DNA of 40,803 nt, taken from assembly GCA_028291545.1 (NCBI GenBank), contig JAQGHR010000144.1, positions 1 through 40,803 of the forward strand, read 5' to 3'. The DNA comes from Planctomycetota bacterium (GTDB lineage: Bacteria > Planctomycetota > Planctomycetia > Isosphaerales > Isosphaeraceae). The notes below the pieces were generated by a model. That model had not been told where the DNA came from and ran no database searches. It saw only the letters and a list, made by a program, of their open reading frames with translations. Shown here piece after piece: positions 10,866 through 19,988 of the stretch. Every line of letters starts with the position of its first letter. Position 1 is the stretch's first letter. Position numbers and translations under genes: made by a program.

Positions 10866-11480
10866 ATGACTCACGCCTATCTGGTCCGCTACGGCGTGAT
10901 GCGTCACGTCGGCCGGTTCGTTGCCGATCCAGGCGCGGCGTACCGTCGTGGGGATGCCGTGATCGTGCATTCTCGCCGAGGGATGGAACTGGGCGAAGTG
11001 CTGATTGAGTCCGAGGTTGCGCCCGATGCGGTCGGCATTGCCCCCCTGCTCCGCCCTGCAAGTTCCGAGGACTTCAGCCGGGCGAAGATCGCCGCCAGCG
11101 ATCGAGACCGTCGCCTGGCCGAGTGCGAACGGATCTTTCGCGACGGCGAATGGCCCATGGAACTGATCGACGTCGAGCCCCTGCTCGACGACCGCACGGT
11201 GCTCCACTACCTCGGCCCACACCGCCTCGACGCCACCGGGCTGTTCCAGTTGCTCCGCGACCGGTGCGGCCTGAATGTCGTGCTCGAACCGGTCGGCCTC
11301 GACGTGGAAGACGACGAGGAAGCGCACGATCACGCCGACGACCACGATCACGGCTGCGGGTCGTGCGGCACCGGGGGCGGCGGCGGATGCCGCACGGGGT
11401 GCGGGTCCGAGTCGGGCGGATGCTCCGGGTGCGCGGTCAAGGATCTGGTCCAATCGAAACGGGCCTTGGCCGCGACCTGA
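10866..11480 (+). CDS. PSP1 domain protein with Cys/His-rich tail
   Basis: A 204-residue soluble protein. Residues ~1-140 match the PSP1 C-terminal domain: YLVRYGVMRHVGRF, RRGDAVIVHSRRGMELGEVL, then a domain ending in YLGPHRLDATGLFQLLRDRCGLNVVLEPVG. PSP1 proteins in bacteria are linked to replication control, sporulation or membrane signalling, with no known chemistry. From ~147 a tail of alternating Asp/His is followed by eight Cys within about 35 residues, spaced by Gly and Ser, which looks like a metal-binding appendage. The gene is divergent from a heavy-metal ATPase across 278 bp, so a link to metal status is possible but unproven. The start follows GCGAGG closely. Confidence 0.85.
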   Translation: MTHAYLVRYGVMRHVGRFVADPGAAYRRGDAVIVHSRRGMELGEVLIESEVAPDAVGIAPLLRPASSEDFSRAKIAASDRDRRLAECERIFRDGEWPMELIDVEPLLDDRTVLHYLGPHRLDATGLFQLLRDRCGLNVVLEPVGLDVEDDEEAHDHADDHDHGCGSCGTGGGGGCRTGCGSESGGCSGCAVKDLVQSKRALAAT

Positions 11481-11743
11481 TCGAGCTAGAGGAGGCCGCG
11501 CGGTCTCGTCTTCCGAGCAGCATGCTCATCGCTTCGTGAGCATCTGTCCGATTGATCGCCGGGCCAACACGCACGCCCACGAAGACGTTCGTACGGCATC
11601 CCATTTCGCTCGCGAACTCGCCGATTCTCCGATCAACTCCGGCGCTAGCCGCGATGTTGTTTCTGCACGGGAATTACTCCCGTTTGTATTTCGCGCACCT
11701 GGAAGCCGCCCATGGAAACTGCATTGCCGGAGAGTCTCCCCAC

Positions 11744-11938
11744 ATGGCCCGATTTCGCAATCCTCGTTTCGCCCCCGAGTTCCTTGAGAAGAAGTTGAGC
11801 CCGTCGGGCCTGATCCCGACCCCTCCCCCCGCCGACGTCGCCAGGTTCGACGATCCGGAGCCGCTGCCGGAGCCCGAACCCGGCCTGCCGCCGCTGCCAC
11901 CGCCGCTCCCAACCCCCATCCCGATCTTGCCGGGATGA
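11744..11938 (+). CDS. Small proline-rich protein
   Basis: A 64-residue product starting at the ATG at 11744, which follows GGAGAG by 9 nt. It has a short basic N-terminus (ARFRNPRFAPEFLEKKLSPSG) and a C-terminal half made almost only of Pro, Glu and Leu (PLPEPEPGLPPLPPPLP). I cannot assign a family; the composition suggests an unstructured or adaptor peptide. The clean frame and ribosome binding site argue that it is real. Confidence 0.5.
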   Translation: MARFRNPRFAPEFLEKKLSPSGLIPTPPPADVARFDDPEPLPEPEPGLPPLPPPLPTPIPILPG

Positions 11939-11992
11939 GTGGCGACCAGACGGAGATGTAAATGCCCGTCGGCCGAACCCATGAGAACCACA

Positions 11993-14983
11993 CTAATGCG
12001 GGGTCATGTTGTGAGCTTGACCGCCGGGCAAGGCATCATGGATCGCGGCCCGATTCCTGAGGAAATTCAGCCTCGCGACGATCGGACCTCGGGCCGTGTC
12101 GAAGATCGAATCGCGCCCGAACCGATCGTCGATGAGGCGAGTGTCGGTAAGGCCTGCGAGAAACAAATAGTCAGCCGCACGGTTCACCAACTCGGGGTGT
12201 GCGTGTATGTCAGGAGCCAAGGTGCGGGCCAGCGCATAGCGTGACTCGGCGACCATTGGGGATTCGGGAAGCCCCGACTCGCGAAGGTTGAGGGACAATG
12301 CCAGAGCCCGCTCTGCAAGCTCCCGCGCCTCGCGGGTTGCACCCATCCGAAGATGCCAATTGACGACGTAGAAGACAGAGCACAGAACCGATTCCTGCTC
12401 CCGGACCAGCTCCTCAAATCGGGAGTGCGCTACGACGGCTGCCATGTCGTTCATTCCCTGGTTTCGTCGGAGCGAGAGAAGCAAGCGGGCGCGCTCGTGT
12501 CGAGCCCAAAGGTGTTCTGGATCGCCCGCTATGGTTCGATCAAAGGCCTCAAGGGCTTTCTCGGTCTGGCCAGCCCGTTCGAATTGTGCCGCGATAAGTG
12601 CCTGGATATTGGCCGCCTCGGTCGCCACCGTGGCAGGTTCGTCCCGCCGCCCGGCGAATCCACCCAACGTCAGACTGAGGCCAAGCGAGAGGGTGCGTCC
12701 CCGCGATTGTGAGAGTTGAGCCAGACGCGCCGCATCGGCCTCAAGTCCTTCGGACTGGCCGAGGCGAGTTCTCGCAAAACACCGGAGGATATAAGCATCC
12801 AGGAAATCCGGATCCAGCTCCAGGGCGCGATTACAGCACTGGAGGGCATCGTCGGCCTTCTCGGAGCCCATCAGGCAGCCGGCCTTCAGGGTCCAGAGGG
12901 CGGGGTTGCGGGGGTGCAGTTCGAGGCAGCGAGCGAGATGCTGAGTCGCGAGGCGATAATTACCCAGACGGGCGGCGACGACCGAGGCGCGATAGCGGGG
13001 CCAGAGGCATTCGGGTCGCGCGGCGGAGGCGGCGTCATAATGGGAGAGGGCCTTGCGGGCGTCGTTCGTCTCCGCCTCGATCCCGGCCGCGTAGCGATCG
13101 AGCCAACCGGCATGAACATGAGCCGACGCGGGCCATGAGGCGGACATGTGCAGGCGCTCGCGGAGCGCCCGACGGAAGGAGTCGAAGGTGGCGAGGGAGG
13201 CCCAATCCGGTGAGCGTTCGAGGAGGGCGAGCGCCCTCTGCCAGTCCTCGGGCGAGTTCGGGCGATTCCCCCAGGCGTTGGCGAGCCGCCAGGTCTGTTC
13301 GAGTAACCACATCTCCAGGTCCGCGCGGTCGTTCTCGTTGAGGGCTCGGACATCGTCGCGGCTGCGCCAGTCCTCCGGTCCCGATACACCATAATGGTCG
13401 AGATTGCGGCGGGCGAACTCGGCCGCGTCGTCGTCAAGCTTCCACTCGCCGAACCGGCGGGGGCGAAAGATCGCCGGGTCGCCGGAGTCCCAGAGGGCGG
13501 CGAGCTTGGCCTCAGCTTGGTAACGCAACCGGGAGGAGAGAACCTGACCGGCCATCAGCGCGACGAGCACGGCAATCATCCCGAGCGCGGCGGCGATGCC
13601 GAGCATCGCTCCACGGCGAGAGGCCCAGCGGAGGAGGCGGGCGGCGGGATCGGGAGGGGTGGAGGCATGAAGGAGGGGGCGGCGGGTCCGCCAGCGGTCG
13701 AGATCCTCGGCCAGCTCGGCCATCGTCCCGTAACGGTCGGCGGGATCGGGAGCCAGGCAACGGTCGAGGACCGGACGGAGTCCGGCGGGAATTCCGCGAG
13801 AGCAGGACCAGCGAGAGGCGTCGGCGCGCGTCCGGGCGTCGGCCATCGCGGTGGCCGCCGCGCGCGGGGACGAGTGGCGAATCTCGGGGACGACCGGGGG
13901 CTGGCCGGTGAGGATTTCTCGCAGGACCAGTCCGAGGGCGTAGAGGTCGGCCCGGTGGCGATCGGCGGCGCGGGGGACGGTCGCGAGCTTGGGCTCGGCC
14001 AGCGCCCGGAGCCGTTCGGGGGCCATGTAGGCGAGCGTGCCGCCGGTCACGCCCGCGAGCTCGGCGTCGGGCGAGCGCCAGTCGACGGCGAGATTGAAGT
14101 CGAAGAGCATCGGACGGGCATCGGACGCGAGCAGGATATTCGCCGGCTTGAGGTCGCCGTGCGTCACGCCCAAACGGCTGGCATGTTGCAGCGCCTCGGC
14201 CAGCCTCGCCACGATCCAGGCCGCCGCCCGGGCGTGCGACGCGCCGGCCAGCAGGCCTCGGCTGGCGCTGGTCGAATCGGCCGCCAGGAACTCGGGGGCG
14301 GCGACGCGGTCGAGCGCCTCCAGCAGGTCCCGGCCCGTGCGGCGCCCCTTCGGGCCGCGCTTCGCCTGCTCGCTGAGAACGGCCTCCAGGGTCGCGCCGC
14401 CGAGGAACGGCATGGCGATCATCTGGAGACCGCCGTCGCCGGTCTCGGCCCGGCGGAGCACCTCGACGATGTGGGGATGCCTGGCGCGCGCCAGCAGCAG
14501 GGCTTCCGGCGAGGGTCGGGCCGCGACCTTGAGCACCACGAGGCGATCACCGAGGTCGGCCTGTTCCGCCAGGAACACCCGCGCCAGCCCCCCCCGGCCC
14601 AGCTCGCGAAGCAACCGATACGGGCCGATCTCATCGCCCGATTCCGGCAGATTTCCCGGCCGCGCGACCAGCGATTGCAGGGTCGACGCGCGGAAGGCAT
14701 CGTGAAGGCCGAGCAGGCGGGAGAGCTCGGCCCGGAACGCCGGAAACCGCGCGAGATAGCCGGCGGGGTCGGGCGCGAGGCCCGCGGCCTCGGCCAGGCA
14801 GAATTCGTGGTAGACCAGCTCGACCAGGTCGTGCGGGTCGGCAAGCGGCCTGCTCCTGATCAGCTCCTCGACGCGAGGATTCCGCCCGTCGGCCCAGCCT
14901 TCGGCCAGCGCGAGCAGGGCCGCGTCGAGCGGGTCCGCTCGGGCCTCGGTCGCGAAGGCGTCGTGATCGAACAGGCTATCCAT
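11993..14983 (-). CDS. Receptor-like Ser/Thr protein kinase with TPR region
   Basis: This 996-residue protein has an N-terminal helical segment (about 20-110), a Hanks-type kinase domain (about 122-430), one membrane helix (about 459-482) and a long C-terminal TPR-like helical part (about 620-900). Kinase features: glycine loop LGRGGLARV (128-136), ATP-binding Lys152, catalytic loop HGDLKPAN with Asp277, metal-binding DFN (295-297) in place of DFG, and APE (321-323). HGD and DFN variants keep the catalytic and metal-binding Asp, so it should be active. It is expected in the inner membrane, with TPRs on the far side if the kinase is cytoplasmic. It starts 6 bp after the ECF sigma stop, with its ribosome binding site at that stop codon, so the pair is translationally coupled. 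Confidence 0.93.
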   Translation of the reverse strand: MDSLFDHDAFATEARADPLDAALLALAEGWADGRNPRVEELIRSRPLADPHDLVELVYHEFCLAEAAGLAPDPAGYLARFPAFRAELSRLLGLHDAFRASTLQSLVARPGNLPESGDEIGPYRLLRELGRGGLARVFLAEQADLGDRLVVLKVAARPSPEALLLARARHPHIVEVLRRAETGDGGLQMIAMPFLGGATLEAVLSEQAKRGPKGRRTGRDLLEALDRVAAPEFLAADSTSASRGLLAGASHARAAAWIVARLAEALQHASRLGVTHGDLKPANILLASDARPMLFDFNLAVDWRSPDAELAGVTGGTLAYMAPERLRALAEPKLATVPRAADRHRADLYALGLVLREILTGQPPVVPEIRHSSPRAAATAMADARTRADASRWSCSRGIPAGLRPVLDRCLAPDPADRYGTMAELAEDLDRWRTRRPLLHASTPPDPAARLLRWASRRGAMLGIAAALGMIAVLVALMAGQVLSSRLRYQAEAKLAALWDSGDPAIFRPRRFGEWKLDDDAAEFARRNLDHYGVSGPEDWRSRDDVRALNENDRADLEMWLLEQTWRLANAWGNRPNSPEDWQRALALLERSPDWASLATFDSFRRALRERLHMSASWPASAHVHAGWLDRYAAGIEAETNDARKALSHYDAASAARPECLWPRYRASVVAARLGNYRLATQHLARCLELHPRNPALWTLKAGCLMGSEKADDALQCCNRALELDPDFLDAYILRCFARTRLGQSEGLEADAARLAQLSQSRGRTLSLGLSLTLGGFAGRRDEPATVATEAANIQALIAAQFERAGQTEKALEAFDRTIAGDPEHLWARHERARLLLSLRRNQGMNDMAAVVAHSRFEELVREQESVLCSVFYVVNWHLRMGATREARELAERALALSLNLRESGLPESPMVAESRYALARTLAPDIHAHPELVNRAADYLFLAGLTDTRLIDDRFGRDSIFDTARGPIVARLNFLRNRAAIHDALPGGQAHNMTPH

Positions 14984-14989
14984 GGGCCC

Positions 14990-15568
14990 TCACTCGGCTG
15001 CCATGCGCTTGCGAGCCGCCTCGATCACGCGACGGACGGCACGCTCGTGCAAACCGGTGCTGGCGGCAATCTCGTCGAACGTCAGGCCCAGACGGCGAAG
15101 GTCGATCACCCTGGCCTCCAGCGGCGGTCGACCCGCGACGATCCGCGCCAGGCATTCGTCTGCCGCCACGACCTGGCTGGGCGTGGGACCGGGCGCGGGC
15201 AGGTCCCGAGGCGCCTCGCGATGGCCGCGACGGAGGTACAGCGGCTCCTCGCGGCCGACGTCGAACTTGCGCGTCCTGGTCCGGCGGCGGAACTCCTCGA
15301 AGACCTTGTTGCGCGCGACCCCGGCCAGATAGCCGCGAAAGTGTCCGGCGTTGGCGAACTCCTCGGCCAGACCGGCCCCGGCGAAGACGCTTTGCCAGAC
15401 CGCCTGGACGAAGTCCAGCGAGTCGAACCCCGACCGCAGGATCGCGGGCAATCGCGCCCGGACCATCATCCGCACGTCGGCCTCGAACGCGCGCAAGAGC
15501 GTCGCCGTCGCCTCATCATCGCCGGATCTCGCCGCCGCGAGCAGTTTGCCGAACTCCACATCGTCCAT
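14990..15568 (-). CDS. ECF-family sigma factor, kinase-linked type
   Basis: This 192-residue protein has sigma region 2 at about 15-95 (helix with DSLDFVQAVWQSVFAG, then FRGYLAGVARNKVFEEFRRR) and sigma region 4 at about 130-190 (LGLTFDEIAASTGLHERAVRRVIEAARKR). This is the planctomycete ECF style, normally encoded with Ser/Thr kinases and lacking a classical anti-sigma. The start follows GGAGGAGG by about 8 nt. The kinase gene follows after 6 bp in the same operon, so the kinase is the likely input. A Pro-rich linker (APRDLPAPGPTPSQV) lies between the two sigma regions. Confidence 0.92.
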   Translation of the reverse strand: MDDVEFGKLLAAARSGDDEATATLLRAFEADVRMMVRARLPAILRSGFDSLDFVQAVWQSVFAGAGLAEEFANAGHFRGYLAGVARNKVFEEFRRRTRTRKFDVGREEPLYLRRGHREAPRDLPAPGPTPSQVVAADECLARIVAGRPPLEARVIDLRRLGLTFDEIAASTGLHERAVRRVIEAARKRMAAE

Positions 15569-16032
15569 CGCGATCCTCCTCCACCCCGAGGAGACCGACC
15601 CCGCATCCGCGCCCGGATTGGTGATCCGGGCGATGGGGCCGTCGAATGGCTATTATAACGATCGCACCGGCCAAGCACGTCGTAAAATAAAGCAACCAAG
15701 AAACCTGGACATGCGGCGACATTCTCGTGAAATTCGGCGTTTTCCGCTCGATTTCGCCGAAATATCCGCCTTCGGCCTGTTCCTAGTATAGGAAATATTA
15801 AGAAATGTGGGATGGAATTCCGGGAATTTTCCGCCGGTTTTTTTTGCCGATTGCAACTGGGGGGATGTCACACTCGCTCGCACCGATGGCCGGACGGAAC
15901 TGGACACGGAGCGAACCTTCCCGGCGGAGCGAGCCGGGGCGGTCTTTTGGTACGAGAACGGAGTACGGATCGTCCCGACGAGCCTCTCGTTCGGGGCGAA
16001 GGCCAAATCGGCGGGGGTGGCTCGGCGTGACG
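15569..16032. promoter_or_regulatory. Divergent regulatory region between ECF operon and sigma-70 gene
   Basis: These 464 bp hold no convincing gene. They separate two sigma-factor genes that face away from each other. The stretch 15650-15850 is the most AT-rich of the region. It contains a perfect palindrome TTCCTA-GTA-TAGGAA at 15780-15794, which could be an operator, and a T-run at about 15838-15846. Promoters for both transcription units probably lie here. Confidence 0.45.
15652..15657 (-). promoter_or_regulatory. Candidate -10 box for the ECF/kinase operon
   Basis: A perfect TATAAT on the minus strand lies 84 nt upstream of the ECF start codon, in an AT-richer pocket of a GC-rich region. 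No good -35 box is found at 16-18 nt, so an ECF-type or activator-dependent promoter is equally possible. Confidence 0.3.
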
Positions 16033-16953
16033 ATGAAGCGTCGCGTGCTCAAGGCAGCGAGCGGAAGCGGAGCCCTCCCCATGATGCGAACCTCGAAGTT
16101 CGGCGTCGATGCCTCGTGCCCCCTGGGCCGGTATCTGGACGCGACCCGCGTCGACCCGTTGCTCACGGCCGACGATGAGCGCCACCTCGCCGAGGCGATC
16201 GCGCAGGGGGATTCCGGCGCACGCGCCCGGATGATCCGCGCCAATCTGCGCCTGGTCGTGCGGATCGCCCGCGACTACCTCGGGCGCGGCCTGTCGCTCG
16301 ATGACCTGGTGGGCGAGGGCAACCTCGGCCTGATCCGGGCCACCGAGGAGTTTGATCCCAAATTCCAGACGAGGTTCAGCACCTACGCCTCCTACTGGAT
16401 CAAGCAGGCGATCCGCCAGGCCTTGATCAACACCACCGCCACGATCCGCCTGCCGGCCCACATGGTGGGCCTGCTGACCCGGTGGCGGCGGACCGAACGT
16501 GCGTTGCGACGCGAGCTGGGGTACGACCCCAGCCCCGACCGGATCGCCGACGACCTCGGCCTTTCGGCCATGCAGCGCACGATGGTCGAGCGTGCCCTCC
16601 GCGCCCGCAAGCTGCGGCTGGACACGGACCGGTCCCGCGATGAGGAGGACTCGGGCTGGGCGACGGATGAGGCGATGGACAGCCAGGGGCCGCCCGAACT
16701 CGAGATCGAAGCGGCCGAGGCCCGGGACGAGGTCCGTCGCCGGCTCACCCGGCTGGACGACCGCGAGCGCACGATCGTCTCCCTCCGTTTCGGCCTGGAC
16801 GGCCACGACCCGATGACGCTCAAGGAGATCGGCCGCCGCCTCGGCGTCACTCGCGAGTGGGTCCGCAAGATTGAGCTCCGCGCCGTCCGCAAGCTCGACG
16901 ATCGCCAGGGAGAACCGGCCCTGGCCGGCTCGGGTCGGGCGAGGACGGCGTGA
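16033..16953 (+). CDS. Sigma-70 family RNA polymerase sigma factor (group 2/3 type)
   Basis: This ~306-residue sigma factor has regions 1.2 to 4.2 but no region 1.1. Region 2 carries RANLRLVVRIARDYLGRGLSLDDLVGEGNLGL and FSTYASYWIKQAIRQAL; region 3 carries the AHMVGLLTRWRRTERALRRELGYDPSPDRIA segment; region 4 ends with LKEIGRRLGVTREWVRKIELRAVRKL. It directs RNA polymerase to a promoter set and is probably an alternative, stress-type factor. The frame is open far upstream. I start at ATG 16033; ATG 16081 is an equally good alternative. The following genes are membrane glycosyltransferases without clear linkage. Confidence 0.92.
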   Translation: MKRRVLKAASGSGALPMMRTSKFGVDASCPLGRYLDATRVDPLLTADDERHLAEAIAQGDSGARARMIRANLRLVVRIARDYLGRGLSLDDLVGEGNLGLIRATEEFDPKFQTRFSTYASYWIKQAIRQALINTTATIRLPAHMVGLLTRWRRTERALRRELGYDPSPDRIADDLGLSAMQRTMVERALRARKLRLDTDRSRDEEDSGWATDEAMDSQGPPELEIEAAEARDEVRRRLTRLDDRERTIVSLRFGLDGHDPMTLKEIGRRLGVTREWVRKIELRAVRKLDDRQGEPALAGSGRARTA

Positions 16954-17091
16954 GGCGGAGGACCGTGGGATCGCGAGGGCGCCCGCCCCGGGAAGATCCG
17001 GGGCGTCGGGATCTGCCATCTAGCATTTGCCCGGCGGAATCTCGAAGCTGGACGCTCGACGCTCGCATCCGCCGCCCTCGGAAAACCCGCG

Positions 17092-18569
17092 ATGTCCCGA
17101 CGATCGAGGTCTCCCTGGCTCGACGGCGTGCTCGTCGCGGCCGTTTGTGCGGCTTCGCTGGCGGCGAACGCCCGTCTCGACGCCCCTCCGCGATTCGATG
17201 GCGCGGGCTATGCGGTGCTGGCGCGGTCGATCCTGGAACGTCGGGACTATCGCGAGATCGACCGACCCGATGCGCCGAGACATGCTCATTTCCCGCCGGG
17301 ATACCCGCTGGCGCTGGCGGCGTTGTGGTCCGTGACCGGCCCATCAGCGGCCTCGGCCCATGCCTTCTCGCTGGCCTGTACGATGGGGGCGACCCTGCTG
17401 GCCTGGCTCTGGTTCCGCACGGGGAACCGGCCGGACGTTGCCCTCTTGATGGGCCTGGCCCTGGCCGCGAACTGGCGATGGGGACGAGACGGCTCGGCGA
17501 TCCAGTCCGAGCCGCTGTTCTTGCTGCTGGGGCAAGCGGCCGTGCTGGCGGCGATGTGGGTGGCCGATCGCGGAGGATGGGCGCGAGGCCTGATGCTCGG
17601 CGGCCTGCTCGGTGCGGTCGTCCTGACCCGGCATGTCGGGCTGGCGCTGGCGGCCGCCGTGATGGTGGACTTGCTGCTCTCTCGACGATATCGCGAAGCC
17701 CTGGCCACGTTCGCGGCGATGGCGGCCGTCCTCGTGCCCTGGGTCGTGTGGCTGGCCTCGGTGAAGCAGGGTACGCAGGTGGAACTCGTCCCGGTGCGAG
17801 GGCTGCTTGGCGTGATTGCCGAGAACGCGCTGTTCTATGTTCGGCGATTGCCCGATCAAATTGTCGGACCGATCATCGAGGTTGCGACGGTGTTCCGGCC
17901 GGCCTATTCTCCATGGGCGACGCTGGTTGCGGCCCTGGCGGCGGCGGTCATCGTAACCGGCTGGATTCGTCTCGCGCGCAAGCGCGAGACGCGTCTTGCC
18001 GGACTTGTGCCCCTGCTCACGATGGCCATGCTCCTGGCCTGGCCGTTCACCGAGGCCGGGCGGTTCCTGGTGCCGCTGATCCCGTTCCTGATCGTCGGAG
18101 CCGTCGCAGGGCTGGAGTGGGTGCCAGTGCCACCCGAAGGGATCGACCTGACGTCTGGGCCGCCGCGCTCGTGCTGGCGGCGTCGATCCCGTATTCCCTC
18201 TACGGCGTCGCCACGGGCCGATCGGAGGCGGCCCGACAATCGCATCGCGACTTCGATGCGGCCTGCGCGTGGATCGCCCGGAATCCCGATCCGGCCGGCC
18301 CGGTGCTGACTCGTCATCCCGGCGAGATGTTCTGGCTGACCGGGCGAACGGCCCTGGCACCGCCGGAAGGGGCGACGGCCCGGGAGATCGCGACAATCGT
18401 GGATCGCGAGCGCGTGCCCTTCCTCCTCATCGACGACGGGCGGTTCGCCCTGGCCCCGAAGAGTCCGCTCGGACGGTTCGTCCAGGCGTATCCCGATCGG
18501 GTCCAGCCCGCGTATGTCGGCGGGGGCGACCGGCCCGTGATCGTTTATCGCGTGCGGAACCCGGGTTGA
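17092..18569 (+). pseudogene. GT39-like polytopic membrane protein, frameshifted
   Basis: The first frame (from 17092) encodes signal-anchor and multi-helix membrane sequence with a GT39/ArnT-like start: RFDGAGYAVLARSILERRDYREID, then HAHFPPGYPLALAALW. It runs into non-protein-like sequence after about 18120 and stops at 18309. Protein-like sequence resumes in the -1 frame (RPDVWAAALVLAASIPYSLYG) and continues to a stop at 18569. The total of 1478 bp is one base short of 493 codons, matching a single deletion between about 18115 and 18145. This is either a recent inactivation or a sequence error. Intact relatives transfer sugars from polyprenyl-phosphate carriers at the membrane. The next gene is a similar protein. 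Confidence 0.8.
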
Positions 18570-18645
18570 CCGATCCGCGACCCGGCGGGCACAATCGCCG
18601 CCGAGTCTGCGGAGGAATGGCCCCGTCCTGAGGGAGTCGGCAGGG

Positions 18646-19974
18646 ATGCCCGATCGCCGCGCGACCTGGTTCTTGATCGTCCTGGCGATCGCCCTCCGCG
18701 CCGCGGCCATCCTGGTCTTGCAGAGCCACACCGTCCCCCGCAGCACGTACGAGCACGGGGAGATTGCCGAAAATCTGCTCTCGGGACGCGGGTTCTCGGT
18801 CAAGTTCCTCGGGGCCGACGGGCCGACCTCGCAGCAGGCCCCGATCTATCCGGCCATCCTCGCGGTGGCGTATGCGGTCGGCGGAATCGAATCGCCCCGG
18901 GCACTTTTCTTGCTCCAGATGGCGCAGGCGATCCTGGGCGGCGTGCTCGTCGCGGGCGTCCTGGCGATGGTTCGCGAGATCGCGCCCGATCGGCGGTGGT
19001 TCGCGATCCTGGCGGGATTGATCTCGGCGGTACACCCGACGCTGGTGTATGCGGCCACGCACGTCCAGGTCGTCGCCCTGGCCACCACGCTCCTGGTCTG
19101 GACGCTGGCGCTGGCCTATCGCGTCGGGCGGACGGGTCGCGCGGGGGACGCGGTCGCGGCGGGATTGGCGTTGGGGCTGCTCGTCCTCACGGACCCGATC
19201 CTCGGCCTGGTCACACCGGGTGCCGTCTGGGCCGTGGCGATGGGTCAAGGCGGGCGGAAGGCAATCCGTCCGGCGGCGATCGCGGCCCTGACCGCGTTTT
19301 TCTGCGTGACTCCCTGGATCGTCCGCAACGCGACGATTCACGGCGAATTCGTCTTCATCAAGAGTTCGTTCGGCTATGCGTTCTGGCAAGGCAATTGCGC
19401 CCTGAGCGAGGGGACGGACAAGGTGGTCCGGGCGTCCGTCGAGAAAAAACTGACGCCTCGCGGCTCGGGGCTTCAAGCGGCGAATCGGGCCTTGTGGGAG
19501 GCCCGTCACGAGGCCGGCTATCTTGATGATATCGCGTTGACGAAGGCCGATTATCACGAGTTATCGCGACTCTCCGAGCCGGCCCGATCCCGCCTGCTGT
19601 TCCGCCGGGCGCTCGACGACCTCCGCGCCGACCCGTGGCGATACCCGACGCTCTGCCTGAGACGGCTTCGCTACTTCATCCTGTTCGATGAGACCAACCC
19701 GAAGACGCGGAGCCTGATTTATCGCGTCGCTCACATCGGTCTGACGATCGCCGCCGTGATCGGTCTGATCCTGACCACGCCCTCTTTGCGGCGCCGCATG
19801 GGTCCGACCCTTCTTACCGCCGGGCTGATCGCCCTGTTCCACGCGATGACGATCGTCTCCGCCCGGTTCCATGTGCCGATCGAGCCGTTGATGGGATTGT
19901 GGGCGGCGAGTGCGGTCGGGCGCCTTGGCCCGCCGGATTCGCGGATAAGTTGCCCTATCGGCCCGCCGGACTGA
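18646..19974 (+). CDS. GT39-like glycosyltransferase, polytopic membrane protein
   Basis: This 442-residue protein has about nine to ten hydrophobic helices. After the first helix comes the conserved extracytoplasmic loop with STYEHGEIAENLLSGRGFS and APIYPAILAVAYA, characteristic of GT39/ArnT/PMT-like transferases that use lipid-linked sugars; Glu in YEHGE takes the place of the usual catalytic acidic residue. A GAGGGAG ribosome binding site precedes the ATG. It follows the frameshifted paralogue by 76 bp and is probably co-transcribed. The acceptor (lipid, protein or polysaccharide) cannot be told from sequence. Confidence 0.85.
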   Translation: MPDRRATWFLIVLAIALRAAAILVLQSHTVPRSTYEHGEIAENLLSGRGFSVKFLGADGPTSQQAPIYPAILAVAYAVGGIESPRALFLLQMAQAILGGVLVAGVLAMVREIAPDRRWFAILAGLISAVHPTLVYAATHVQVVALATTLLVWTLALAYRVGRTGRAGDAVAAGLALGLLVLTDPILGLVTPGAVWAVAMGQGGRKAIRPAAIAALTAFFCVTPWIVRNATIHGEFVFIKSSFGYAFWQGNCALSEGTDKVVRASVEKKLTPRGSGLQAANRALWEARHEAGYLDDIALTKADYHELSRLSEPARSRLLFRRALDDLRADPWRYPTLCLRRLRYFILFDETNPKTRSLIYRVAHIGLTIAAVIGLILTTPSLRRRMGPTLLTAGLIALFHAMTIVSARFHVPIEPLMGLWAASAVGRLGPPDSRISCPIGPPD

Positions 19975-19988
19975 CTTTGACCTTGGCC

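Noticed and set aside
13394..15658. 754-codon plus-strand open frame opposite the kinase and ECF genes
   Set aside because: Long only because of high GC; the minus strand encodes unmistakable kinase and sigma motifs.
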